From positions 1,860,001 to 1,924,000 of the forward strand of contig NC_013947.1 in NCBI RefSeq assembly GCF_000024545.1: a stretch of 64,000 nucleotides of DNA, read 5' to 3'. This document shows positions 54,407 to 63,118 of this stretch, piece after piece (position 1 is the first letter of the stretch; the number at the start of each line of letters is the position of its first letter). The translations under genes and the position numbers were made by a program. A model generated the notes under the pieces. That model was given only the letters and a program-made list of their open reading frames with translations. It was not told the DNA's origin and ran no database searches. Source of the DNA: Stackebrandtia nassauensis DSM 44728. Lineage in GTDB: Bacteria; Actinomycetota; Actinomycetes; Mycobacteriales; Micromonosporaceae.

Positions 54407-55182
54407 CGATGGACATACTGGTTTGCGTCAAACGGGTGCCCGGCACCGGATCCAGCGTGCCCATCACCGACGATGGCCTGTCCGTCGACACCCGGCACCT
54501 GGGGTTCACCATCGGCCCGCACGAGGAGTGCGCCGTCGAGGAGGCGATCCGGCTGACCGACACCCACGGCGGCGAGGTGACGGTGCTGACGGCCGGACCC
54601 GCCGAGGCCGCCGAACAGCTGCGCTACGCGCTGGCCATGGGCGCCCACCACGGCGTCCTGGCCGACACCGGCACCACCGACCTCGACCCGCAGGCCACCG
54701 CGACCGTCCTGGCCACCGCCTTGACCCAACTGCGCGCCGACGGCCGCGACTTCGACCTGATCCTGTTCGGCAACGAATCCGCCGACGCCGGGAACTACCA
54801 GGTCGGCATCCGGGTCGCCTGCGAACTGGGACTGTCCATAGTCGGCGGTATCAAGGGCATCGACGTCGACACCGACGCTCGCCGGGTGCGGCTGCGCCGC
54901 GACACACCCGAGGGAATAGAGGTGTACGAGGCGGCGCTGCCGACCGCCGTCGCCGTCAAGGAGGGCCTGAACCTGCCGCGCTACCCCAGCGTGCGCGGCC
55001 GGATCCGGTCCCGCAAGGCCCAGCTGCGGCCGGTCGAGGTGACCCCGCTGCCCGGCGGCCTGCGCAAACTCCGGCTGCGCCCGGCACCCGACAAGGGCGA
55101 GGCGACGGTGGTGCTGGGGCACGGCCCCGACGCCGCCATCGCGGTCGCCGACCTCTTCGACGAACTGGGGGTCACGCCATGA
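54403..55182 (+). CDS. etfB: Electron transfer flavoprotein beta subunit
   Basis: 259 residues from ATG 54403 (GAAGG upstream), overlapping the preceding stop by 4 nt. ILVCVKRVPGTG and FGNESADAGNYQVGIRVA are ETF-beta signatures, with the AMP/FAD-contact region conserved. It accepts electrons from the upstream dehydrogenase. Confidence 0.94.
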   Translation: MTMDILVCVKRVPGTGSSVPITDDGLSVDTRHLGFTIGPHEECAVEEAIRLTDTHGGEVTVLTAGPAEAAEQLRYALAMGAHHGVLADTGTTDLDPQATATVLATALTQLRADGRDFDLILFGNESADAGNYQVGIRVACELGLSIVGGIKGIDVDTDARRVRLRRDTPEGIEVYEAALPTAVAVKEGLNLPRYPSVRGRIRSRKAQLRPVEVTPLPGGLRKLRLRPAPDKGEATVVLGHGPDAAIAVADLFDELGVTP

Positions 55183-56126
55183 TCCTCACGTTCGTGGAAC
55201 ACGACGGCCGCCGACCCACAGCCGCCAGCCTCACCGCGCTCACCGTCGCGCGCGGCCTCGGCGAACCCGCGGCGGTCTGCTTCACCGACCCGGCCGACGC
55301 GGCACCGCTGCTGGCCGAACTGGCCGCCTACGGCGCCGCGACGGTCCACCTCGTCGACGGCGCGGGGGAGTACTCCCCGGAACGCTGGGGTGCGGCGCTG
55401 TCACAGCTGATCGGCGACGTCCGTCCCGGCGTGGTGGTCGCGCCCGCCAGCGACCGCGGCAACGAGGTCGCGGCCCAGGCCGCCGCCCGGGCCCGGCTCC
55501 CGCTGGCCACCGGCTGCGTCGAGGTCGCCGCCGACGGCACCGTCACCCGGGTACGCGGCGGCGGCATCCTGCTGGAGGACGCCGCCGTGGACGCCGGAAC
55601 CCGGATGGTCACCGTCCTGCCCACCGCCGCCGAAGCCCACCAGGCCCCGCGCCCGGGCGAAGCCGTACCGCACACCTTCGTCCCCGACCTGGACGGCATC
55701 GCCGCCACCCGGCTCGTCGACCGGGCCCCGCGCGGCGCGGGCGTCGCCCTGGCCACCGCGCCGGTGGTCGTGTCGGGCGGGCGCGGTGTCGGCAGCGCCG
55801 AGGGCTTCGCCCCGCTCGAGGAACTGGCCGCCCTCATCGGCGGCGCGGTCGGCTGCTCCCGGGTGGCCACCAACAACGGCTGGCGCCCGCACTCCGACCA
55901 GGTCGGCCAGACCGGCACCAAGGTCAACCCGCGCCTGTACATCGCCTGCGGCATCTCCGGCGCCACCCAGCACTGGGTGGGCTGCATGGACTCCAAGGCG
56001 ATCCTGGCCATCAACACCGACCCCGACGCGCCCATGGTCACCCGCGCCTCCTACGCGGTGATCGGCGACGTCCACGAAGTACTCGACGCCGTCATCCAGG
56101 AGGTCCGCCGCCGGAAAGCACAGTGA
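55179..56126 (+). CDS. etfA: Electron transfer flavoprotein alpha subunit
   Basis: 315 residues. It starts within the etfB stop (ATGA overlap). The FAD-binding C-terminal domain has VVVSGGRGVGS, GQTGTKVNPRLYIACGISGATQHWVG and AINTDPDAP. With EtfB it hands electrons to the quinone pool through ETF-quinone oxidoreductase, which is not in this window. Confidence 0.94.
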   Translation: MILTFVEHDGRRPTAASLTALTVARGLGEPAAVCFTDPADAAPLLAELAAYGAATVHLVDGAGEYSPERWGAALSQLIGDVRPGVVVAPASDRGNEVAAQAAARARLPLATGCVEVAADGTVTRVRGGGILLEDAAVDAGTRMVTVLPTAAEAHQAPRPGEAVPHTFVPDLDGIAATRLVDRAPRGAGVALATAPVVVSGGRGVGSAEGFAPLEELAALIGGAVGCSRVATNNGWRPHSDQVGQTGTKVNPRLYIACGISGATQHWVGCMDSKAILAINTDPDAPMVTRASYAVIGDVHEVLDAVIQEVRRRKAQ

Positions 56127-56129
56127 ACG

Positions 56130-56158
56130 TTCGGGATCCTTTACATGGCCGGTAGACT
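56130..56158 (+). promoter_or_regulatory. Promoter of the iclR gene
   Basis: TTCGGG (56130-56135) and TAGACT (56153-56158) are 17 nt apart, and GTG 56167 follows after 8 nt, suggesting a leaderless mRNA separate from the operon message. Confidence 0.5.
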
Positions 56159-56166
56159 CAGAAGGC

Positions 56167-56967
56167 GTGGTCTCCGACGGCAATACCAGCGACCCCAATC
56201 ACGTCCAGTCAGTGACGAGGGCGGTATCCATTCTGGAGTTTCTCGCGTCCAACGAATGGTCCGGTGTCACCGAGGTGGGGACCGAACTCGGCGTCCACAA
56301 GTCCACCGCCTCCCGGCTGCTCAACACCCTGGAAAGCCGCGGCCTGGTCGAACAGCACGTCGAAAGCGGCAAGTACCGGCTCGGCCTGGGCCTGGTCCAC
56401 CTCGCCAACTCCGTCAGCCACGGTCCCGACATCACCCGGCAGGCGGCGGTCGGCTGCCAATGGCTGGCCCGCCGCACCGAGGAGACCGTCACCCTGGCGA
56501 TCCTCGAGGGCGACGAGGCGGTCACCATCGACCAGATCCTGTCCACCTCCACCGTCGCCAGCCGCAGCTGGCTGGGCCGCCGCACCCCACTGCACTGCAC
56601 CGCCCCGGGCAAGGTCTTCCTGGCCAACGCCAGCCAACCCTGGCGTGACCGCATCCTGCCGGGCCCCCACGAGCGCTACACCGACGCCACCATCGTCGAC
56701 CCGGCCGAACTGCGCGCCGAACTGGAACGCGTCCGCGCCGAGGGCTACGCCACCACCAACGAGGAGTTCGAGGAAGGCCTGTCCGCCGCCGCCGCTCCCG
56801 TCTGCGCGGCCGACGGCGAGGTCGTCGCGGCCATCGGCATCTCCGGCCCCTCCTACCGCCTCGACGCCGCCGGTCTACGCGAACTGGCCCCGATCGTCCG
56901 CGAAGCCGGGGAACGCGCGTCCATCGGCCGCGGTTACACCCAGCGTGACGACGGCACCGAGACATGA
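56167..56967 (+). CDS. IclR-family transcriptional regulator
   Basis: 266 residues. The winged HTH (about 12-75: VQSVTRAVSILEFLASNEWSGVTEVGTELGVHKSTASRLL) and the C-terminal ligand domain (LHCTAPGKVFLA, AAAAPVCAADGEVVAAIGISGP) are typical. It lies 40 nt after etfA and probably controls the demethylation operon, whose leader has a GGAAC-N4-GTTCC dyad. Confidence 0.92.
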   Translation: MVSDGNTSDPNHVQSVTRAVSILEFLASNEWSGVTEVGTELGVHKSTASRLLNTLESRGLVEQHVESGKYRLGLGLVHLANSVSHGPDITRQAAVGCQWLARRTEETVTLAILEGDEAVTIDQILSTSTVASRSWLGRRTPLHCTAPGKVFLANASQPWRDRILPGPHERYTDATIVDPAELRAELERVRAEGYATTNEEFEEGLSAAAAPVCAADGEVVAAIGISGPSYRLDAAGLRELAPIVREAGERASIGRGYTQRDDGTET

Positions 56968-56970
56968 TGG

Positions 56971-56989
56971 CGCGGGTCACTGTCCCGCG
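56971..56989 (+). terminator. Hairpin after iclR
   Basis: CGCGGG and CCCGCG, 6-bp perfect arms around TCACTGT, lie 4 nt after the iclR stop codon. No T tract. Confidence 0.5.
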
Positions 56990-57051
56990 TTGCCGTTGCC
57001 GAAGATCGGTACTCTTGGATCATTAACGAAAACCACAAGGAGGTTGCAGTC

Positions 57052-57849
57052 GTGAGAAGCAGCAACGGCGCTCTCAACAGATGGATCGAATCCGGGGCTG
57101 GCCGGGAGGAGATGGCGCCTGAGTACGGTCACTACGGCCAGCAGGTCACGCCCCCGCAGGTAAGGCCCATGACGCTGGACGACGTTGTCGTCCGCACCGT
57201 TGGGTTGCTGCTGCTGACGGGCATCACCGGGACGATCACGTGGATGCTCATCGGTGTGAATCCGGGCGCGGCCTATGTCCTGATGACGGTCGGACTGCTC
57301 GTGTCCCTGGGCGCGATGCTGGCGACAATGTTCGGCGGCTACCGCCTGTTCGCGAACCCGTGGGTACCGAGCATCTACGCCGGTGGCGTGGGCTTCGCAC
57401 TGGGCGGCGTCAGCGCGGCCATGGAGGCCAGTTATCCGGGCATCGTCGTTCAGGCGGTGGCGGCGACCTTCGGCGTCTTCTTCGGTATGGCACTGCTGTT
57501 CAAGGCCAAGGTCGTACGCAACAGCCCCAAGTTCACCAAGTTCATCATCGGCGCCGGTTTCGGCATCGCCGCGATCATCCTGGTGAACCTGCTGCTGAGC
57601 GTTTTCGGCGTCGACTCCGGGCTGTTCTACAACGGCACCGGTGAGGTCTCCTGGTTGCAGTGGGCCGTGGCCATCGTGTTCGTGGTGTGGGGTGCGCTGT
57701 CGTTCATCCTGGACTTCGACATGGTCGAGCAGGGTGTGCGTTACGGCGCTCCCAAGAAGATGGCCTGGATGGCCGCTTTCGGCATGGTCGCCGGTCTGGT
57801 CTTCCTCTACCTGAGCATCCTGCGCCTGCTGAGCTACCTGCGTCAGTAG
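57052..57849 (+). CDS. Bax1-I/YccA-like membrane protein
   Basis: 265 residues with seven hydrophobic segments after a 40-residue cytoplasmic head. The conserved membrane region and the final Asp-containing segment (FILDFDMVE) are those of Bax-inhibitor-1/YccA proteins, some of which are pH-gated calcium leaks. GGAGG lies upstream of GTG 57052. Confidence 0.9.
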   Translation: MRSSNGALNRWIESGAGREEMAPEYGHYGQQVTPPQVRPMTLDDVVVRTVGLLLLTGITGTITWMLIGVNPGAAYVLMTVGLLVSLGAMLATMFGGYRLFANPWVPSIYAGGVGFALGGVSAAMEASYPGIVVQAVAATFGVFFGMALLFKAKVVRNSPKFTKFIIGAGFGIAAIILVNLLLSVFGVDSGLFYNGTGEVSWLQWAVAIVFVVWGALSFILDFDMVEQGVRYGAPKKMAWMAAFGMVAGLVFLYLSILRLLSYLRQ

Positions 57850-57852
57850 CGC

Positions 57853-58176
57853 ATGACCGATCGCGAATCTCTCGGGCGGGAGATCCAGCGCGTCGCCTCC
57901 GGGGTGGCGTACTGGTCTCCCGCCCGCTGGCGTTCACCCGCGCCCGGTGGTGGGGACCGGGTCGGGGCCATGACCGCGTTGATCCAGACGCTCGCCGACG
58001 TCACCGCCGTCGCCGAGGACCGTCCACCTCGGCCGGTGCCCCGGCTGCCCCACGACACCGCGCTGCCCGACCAGCTCAAGGTCGTCGCCGCCGACCTGGT
58101 GGCCGTCGATCCCGGTCCCGAGGCCGTTTCCCAAGTCGAGGCCGCTTTGGCGCGGGCGCGGTCCGTCCTCTTCTGA
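57853..58176 (+). CDS. Small hypothetical protein
   Basis: 107 residues, soluble and Pro/Ala-rich, starting 3 nt after the Bax1-I-like gene's stop, so co-translated with it. No family recognised. Confidence 0.65.
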   Translation: MTDRESLGREIQRVASGVAYWSPARWRSPAPGGGDRVGAMTALIQTLADVTAVAEDRPPRPVPRLPHDTALPDQLKVVAADLVAVDPGPEAVSQVEAALARARSVLF

Positions 58177-58221
58177 CTCTGTTGCCGTTCGTTGACCTTC
58201 CGGGATTGTCAAGACTTGATC

Positions 58222-58246
58222 TTTATGTGTAAGGTCCGCACATAAA
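58222..58246. promoter_or_regulatory. Dyad upstream of the ABC importer operon
   Basis: TTTATGTG (58222-58229) and CACATAAA (58239-58246) are perfect 8-bp arms 9 nt apart, 27 nt before the ATG. It is likely an operator for a sugar-responsive repressor that is not encoded nearby. Confidence 0.6.
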
Positions 58247-58273
58247 CGCCCACCATCCCCTCCGGGAGGACCA

Positions 58274-59641
58274 ATGAGACGTGCACGTGCCCTCCTCGCC
58301 CCCGCGCTGATCGCCGCCCTTCTCGGTGGAATGACAGCCTGCGCCGGTGAAGAGAAGGACCCCGGTGAGATCGACGTATGGATCGGATTCGTCGACCACC
58401 GTCTGGACTGGATGAAGGACCGCGCCAAGGAGTTCGAGGACGAGCACCCCGGATACAAGGTCAACATAACCCCGTACAAGGACTACCCGACGCTGTGGGA
58501 CAAACTGACCGCCGCGGCCGAGCAGGGTGAGCCGCCGACGATCGCGCAGAACTTCGAGGCCGCGACCCAGGAGTCGCGCGACGCCGTGAACAGCGAGGGG
58601 GAGCCGCTGTTCGCCTCGGTGGAGAAGGAGATCGACGGGCGCAAGGAGATCCTCGGTGAGAAGGTGGTGCTCGACGACGTCATCGACGCCACCCGCAACT
58701 ACTACACTTTGGACGGCGAGTTCGCGTCGATGCCGTGGAACACCTCCACCCCGGTGTTCTACTCCAACACCGACATCCTGAAGAAGGCCAAGATCAAGGA
58801 GGCCCCCAAGACCTGGGAGGACCTCCAGGCCGCCTGCGACAAGATCGACAAGATGAAGGACGGCCCCAAGAACTGCATCACCTGGCCCAACCAGGCGTGG
58901 TTCCTGGAGCAGCCGCTGGCCGAGCAGGGCGGGCTGTTGGTCAACAAGGACAACGGCCGTTCCGGCCGGGCCACCAAGATCGACCTGACCAGTGACAAGT
59001 TCCTGGCCTGGGCGAAGGTGTGGGCCGACATGTCGAAGAAGAAGCAGTACTCGTACTCCGGCAAGCAGGAGGACTGGATCACCCCGACCAAGAACTTCAC
59101 CGGTCAGGAGGTCGCGTTCATGATGACCTCCTCGGCGGAGGCCTCGGTGGTCGCCAAGCAGGCCAAGGAATCCGACTTCGGCTTCGAGGTCACCAAGATG
59201 CCGCTGAAGAAGGGAGCCCCTTACTCGGGCAACTTCATCGGCGGCGCGACACTGTGGATGACCGCGGGCCTGGAGAAGAAGACCTCCGACGGCGCGCTGG
59301 CCTTCATGCAGTACATCAACAACCCCGAGAACGCCGCCGACTGGCACAAGATCACCGGCTACGTCCCCGTGACCAAGAGCGCCGAGGAACTCCTGGAGAA
59401 GGAGAAGTGGTTCGACGACAACCCGCACCACAAGGTCGCCATCGAGCAGCTGGCCGCCACCGACGGCTCCCCGGCCGCCACCGGACCGATCGTCGGCAAC
59501 TTCGTGGCCATCCGCAAGGAGATGCAACAGGCCATGGAGGACATCATGAACAACGGTGATGATCCGGCCGAACGGTTCAAGGAAGCCGAGAAGGCCTGCC
59601 AGAAGCTCCTGGACGACTACAACGAGCTCAGCGCGGGCTGA
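58274..59641 (+). CDS. ABC transporter substrate-binding lipoprotein (UgpB-like)
   Basis: 455 residues. A lipoprotein signal ends in GMTAC, then a binding domain with family signatures such as FYSNTDILKKA, GGATLWM and TGPIVGNFVAIRKEM, a pattern found in the UgpB group (glycerol-3-phosphate, glycerophosphocholine or sugar). GGGAGG precedes the ATG. It is followed by two permease genes. Confidence 0.9.
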   Translation: MRRARALLAPALIAALLGGMTACAGEEKDPGEIDVWIGFVDHRLDWMKDRAKEFEDEHPGYKVNITPYKDYPTLWDKLTAAAEQGEPPTIAQNFEAATQESRDAVNSEGEPLFASVEKEIDGRKEILGEKVVLDDVIDATRNYYTLDGEFASMPWNTSTPVFYSNTDILKKAKIKEAPKTWEDLQAACDKIDKMKDGPKNCITWPNQAWFLEQPLAEQGGLLVNKDNGRSGRATKIDLTSDKFLAWAKVWADMSKKKQYSYSGKQEDWITPTKNFTGQEVAFMMTSSAEASVVAKQAKESDFGFEVTKMPLKKGAPYSGNFIGGATLWMTAGLEKKTSDGALAFMQYINNPENAADWHKITGYVPVTKSAEELLEKEKWFDDNPHHKVAIEQLAATDGSPAATGPIVGNFVAIRKEMQQAMEDIMNNGDDPAERFKEAEKACQKLLDDYNELSAG

Positions 59642-59679
59642 CGGCTCGCACCGGAGTTCCACCATCGTTAAGGAGAAGC

Positions 59680-61062
59680 GTGGCGCTGTATCCCCTGATG
59701 TGGCCGCTGTTCGCGGTCACAACGCTGGCCGGTGCGCTCGTGGGCATGGCGGCCTGGCGGGCCGCCGGTCTGCGCGGGCGCACCGGGGCGTTGATCGTCG
59801 CCCCCGCCGGAGCGCTGGGCCCGCTGTTGACGATGGTGCCGTTGCAGTCGTGCACCTTCGAACCCGGACGCACCACGATGGACTTCGCGGTCGGCACCCT
59901 GGCCTTCGCCGGTGGTGCCGCCGTGACCATCGCCCTGGTGACCTGGGTGGGGCGGGCGCTCAGCCAGCCCGGCGGACTGTCCAACCTCGATGGTGGGGAG
60001 GAGGCCGGGGCGTGGCGCGGCAGACCGATCATCCCGTGGGTGCTGTTGTTGCCCAGCCTGGTGATCCTGGCGATCTTCCTGTACTGGCCGCTGCTGGAGA
60101 CCTTCCGGCTGTCCACACTGCTCACCAAGCGCGGCGCCAGGCGCGAGGTCTTCAAATGCGTCGACAACTACACGGCGCTGCTGGGTCCCAGCCTGGAATG
60201 GTGGCTGGTGGTTCCGGTCGCCGCCCTGGTGGTCGTGTCCATCGCCTGGTTCACGGCGGCGCGGCTCGACCCGCAGGGCGTCGGTGACGCGACGGCGCGA
60301 CTGCGGCGGCTGCGCGGCTGGCTGCTGGGCATCTCGGTCGTGGCCGCCGGTGCCGCCGTCTTCGGACCGCAGTACCGGATGGTCTACGTGACCACGATGA
60401 TCCTCGCGGGCGGCACCGTCATCGTCGGACTGCTGGTGGGCCTTGGCATCGCGCTGCTGGTCTCGCAGCCCATCAAGGGCCGCGGCGTCTACCGGACGCT
60501 GCTGATCTGGCCGTTCGCGATCAGCCCGCCCATCGCGGGCATCCTGTTCTTCGTCATGTTCGACCCCTCCACCGGCATCATCGGCTACCTCTACGAGCTG
60601 CTGACGCCGTGGCAGATGCAGAACTTCGCCGAGGACGCCACCATGGCCCGGATCGTCATCATCGTGACCAGCGTCTGGAAGACCCTGGGCTTCACGATCC
60701 TGTTCTACATCGCCGGGCTTCAGAACGTCTCGACGTCCATGCTGGAGGCCGCCAAACTGGACGGCGCCAACGCCTGGCAACGGTTGCGGCACTTCATCAT
60801 CCCCAGCCTCACCCCGATCACGTTCTTCCTGATCGTGACCAACGTGACCTACGCGTTCTTCCAGATCTTCGGAACCATCGACAACATGACCCGGGGCGGG
60901 CCCTCGGGTGCCACCCGCGACGCCCTCACCGACGTGATCCGCCAGGCCGAGGGCAACATCGGCGCCGGGGCCGCCGGTTCGCTGGTGCTGTTCGCGATGG
61001 TGCTGGCCGTGACCGCCTGGCAGTTCCGGGTCACCGGACGACGTGTCCACTACGGAGCCTGA
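59680..61062 (+). CDS. ABC sugar-type permease (UgpA-like) with long N-terminal part
   Basis: 460 residues, against about 300 usual. About 110 residues with three hydrophobic segments precede the first typical permease segment, and about 90 more follow it before the core. The core has the EAA loop EAAKLDGANAWQRLRHFIIPSL that contacts the ATPase. GTG 59680 with AAGGAG upstream. Confidence 0.88.
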   Translation: MALYPLMWPLFAVTTLAGALVGMAAWRAAGLRGRTGALIVAPAGALGPLLTMVPLQSCTFEPGRTTMDFAVGTLAFAGGAAVTIALVTWVGRALSQPGGLSNLDGGEEAGAWRGRPIIPWVLLLPSLVILAIFLYWPLLETFRLSTLLTKRGARREVFKCVDNYTALLGPSLEWWLVVPVAALVVVSIAWFTAARLDPQGVGDATARLRRLRGWLLGISVVAAGAAVFGPQYRMVYVTTMILAGGTVIVGLLVGLGIALLVSQPIKGRGVYRTLLIWPFAISPPIAGILFFVMFDPSTGIIGYLYELLTPWQMQNFAEDATMARIVIIVTSVWKTLGFTILFYIAGLQNVSTSMLEAAKLDGANAWQRLRHFIIPSLTPITFFLIVTNVTYAFFQIFGTIDNMTRGGPSGATRDALTDVIRQAEGNIGAGAAGSLVLFAMVLAVTAWQFRVTGRRVHYGA

Positions 61063-61071
61063 GGACTGACG

Positions 61072-61938
61072 ATGGCACTGACCCCGACAATCGCCGACAG
61101 CCCCGAGACCGAACCGCGTCCGGTCCGCCGACGGCGCGGCACCGTCCGGCTGCACGTGGCACTGATCGTCATCTGCTTCGTGCTGTGCGCCCCGGTGGTG
61201 TACGCGCTGCTGATCGCCACCCAGAACAACTCCGAGATGGCCAACGTGCAGCTGTGGCCCGGATCGTCGCTGGCCGACAACTTCGATGTGGTGTGGAACA
61301 AGCGAAACCTGGGCACCTTCATGCTCAACTCGGTGCTCATGGCCGTCATCATCTCGGGGGGCAAGGCCGTCACGGGTCTGCTCGCCGGTCTGGCCTTCGT
61401 GTACTTCCGGTTCCCGGGCCGGTGGCTGGTGTTCTTCGGCGTCCTGGTCACGTTGATGATGCCCACCGAGATCTCGATCCTGGCGCTGTTCGGCATCGTC
61501 GACGACCTGGGCATGTCGGGCAACCTGTCCGGTCTGACGATCCCGTTCCTGGCCTCGGCCACCGCCGCCTTCCTGTTCCGGCAGCATTTCGCCAACCTGC
61601 CGGCGAACCTGTCGGAGGCGGCGCAACTGGACGGCGCCAACCCGATGCAGTTCCTGTTCAAGGTGCTGATCCCGGTGTCGTGGAACGTGATCGGCGCGCT
61701 GACCGTCATCGAGTTCCTGTACGGCTGGAACATGTACCTGTGGCCACTGTTGACGGTCAACGACGAGTCGGACTGGGTGGTGCAGCAGGGGCTGGCCTCG
61801 TTGCAGCAGGCCGGTGAGGGCCTGGCCTACGGCCCGCTCATGATGGGCGCGCTGATCGCCTCGATACCACCGATCCTGGTGTTCCTGGCGTTGCAGCGGC
61901 CGTTCATGAAGGGCTTCGCCATGTCCCGGGACAAATAG
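61072..61938 (+). CDS. ABC sugar-type permease (UgpE-like)
   Basis: 288 residues with six membrane segments; the EAA loop is EAAQLDGANPMQFLFKVLIPV. GAGGA lies upstream. It pairs with the previous permease. No ATPase gene follows, so a shared ATPase (MsiK or UgpC type) elsewhere is probably used. Confidence 0.92.
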   Translation: MALTPTIADSPETEPRPVRRRRGTVRLHVALIVICFVLCAPVVYALLIATQNNSEMANVQLWPGSSLADNFDVVWNKRNLGTFMLNSVLMAVIISGGKAVTGLLAGLAFVYFRFPGRWLVFFGVLVTLMMPTEISILALFGIVDDLGMSGNLSGLTIPFLASATAAFLFRQHFANLPANLSEAAQLDGANPMQFLFKVLIPVSWNVIGALTVIEFLYGWNMYLWPLLTVNDESDWVVQQGLASLQQAGEGLAYGPLMMGALIASIPPILVFLALQRPFMKGFAMSRDK

Positions 61939-62046
61939 CCCGAAGCGGGCACCCTCACGGCACCCAGGGTTACAGCCGGTCCACAACGCCCCATAACCGG
62001 ACCACACGCACCGTCCTGACATGGGGATATACCCGGTACTCGCGCG

Positions 62047-62075
62047 TTGACGTGCACTTATATCCGCTATAGATT
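62047..62075 (+). promoter_or_regulatory. Promoter of the M74-like hydrolase gene
   Basis: TTGACG (62047-62052) and TAGATT (62070-62075) are 17 nt apart, giving a start of transcription near 62082. This is one of the best promoters in the window. Confidence 0.65.
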
Positions 62076-62113
62076 GACGCGCGTGATGCCCCCCACCCCG
62101 TGAGGACGCCCCG

Positions 62114-63085
62114 ATGAAACGTCGCCACCTGATCGGTTCGCTGCTGGCGGTCGCCGTGGCCGCCGCGTTGACGTGGACGCTGGTCCCCGGTTCCGCCTCC
62201 GCGTACCCCAACGCCGCGTTCCACATGCAGAACCTCGGCAACCGGGGCGCCGACACCCTGTCGGTCCAGCACCTGCTCGCCCAGGCCGGACACCAGGTCG
62301 AGGCCACCGGCGCCTTCGACGCGGCCACCGAATCGGCCGTCAAGAAGTTCCAGGAGTCCAAGGGCCTGGACGCCGACGGCATCGTCGGCCCCAAGACCTG
62401 GGAGGCATTGGCGCCCAACCTGGAGACCGGCGCCAGTGGCGAGGCCGTCAAGGCGCTTCAGGTGCAGCTCAACGCCAAACAGCGACTGTCCCTTGAGGTC
62501 AACGGGACCTTCGACGACGCGCTCGCCGGTGAGGTGAGGAAGTTCCAGGAGCACGCCAAGATCTCCGCCACCGGCGCGGTCAACGTCGAGACCTGGCGCA
62601 ACCTGGTGTGGCACTTCGACTATCCCGACTTCGAGGCCGGGACCCTGTGCGACCAGGACCCGGACGGCAACGGCAAGGCCGACTGGGGCACCGCCTCGGC
62701 CGTCGGACAGCTGGAGGCGGGCGCCAAGACCTTCGCCGAATCCGGCAACGGCCCGCTTCCAGTGGGCGACATCGGTTTCGAGCACGGCGGTGACATCCCC
62801 GGACACGGCAGCCACGAGGTCGGCCTCGACGTCGACGTGTGGCCGATCCGCGGCGACTCCAAGCAGTGCGAGGCCGACCGCATCACCTGGGAGTCGGCCG
62901 AATACGACCGCGACGCCACCCGGCAGCTGGTCAAGGACATCCGCGCCGCCGCCTCCGGACACGTCGTCTTCATCCTCTTCAATGACCCGAAGCTGATCGC
63001 CGAGGGTCTGACCAGCGAATACGCCAACCACGACAACCACCTCCACATCCGCTACTGCGAGGTCGGCGGCGGCTACGCCTGCTGA
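62114..63085 (+). CDS. Secreted peptidoglycan-binding, M74 (MepA-like) murein endopeptidase
   Basis: 323 residues. A signal peptide (1-30) is followed by two PG_binding_1 modules (about 44-95 and 101-150) and a catalytic domain with GHGSHEVGLDVDVW (His and Asp ligands) and HDNHLHIRYC (His ligand), the LAS-type zinc pattern of penicillin-insensitive endopeptidases. It would cut peptide cross-bridges in peptidoglycan. Confidence 0.9.
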   Translation: MKRRHLIGSLLAVAVAAALTWTLVPGSASAYPNAAFHMQNLGNRGADTLSVQHLLAQAGHQVEATGAFDAATESAVKKFQESKGLDADGIVGPKTWEALAPNLETGASGEAVKALQVQLNAKQRLSLEVNGTFDDALAGEVRKFQEHAKISATGAVNVETWRNLVWHFDYPDFEAGTLCDQDPDGNGKADWGTASAVGQLEAGAKTFAESGNGPLPVGDIGFEHGGDIPGHGSHEVGLDVDVWPIRGDSKQCEADRITWESAEYDRDATRQLVKDIRAAASGHVVFILFNDPKLIAEGLTSEYANHDNHLHIRYCEVGGGYAC

Positions 63086-63118
63086 GACGTACCACTCGAT
63101 CCCCAAAGGAGTAAACAC

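Noticed and set aside
61939..62113. ydaO-type (c-di-AMP) riboswitch before the murein hydrolase gene
   Set aside because: The promoter at 62047-62075 leaves a leader of only about 30 nt, too short for that element.
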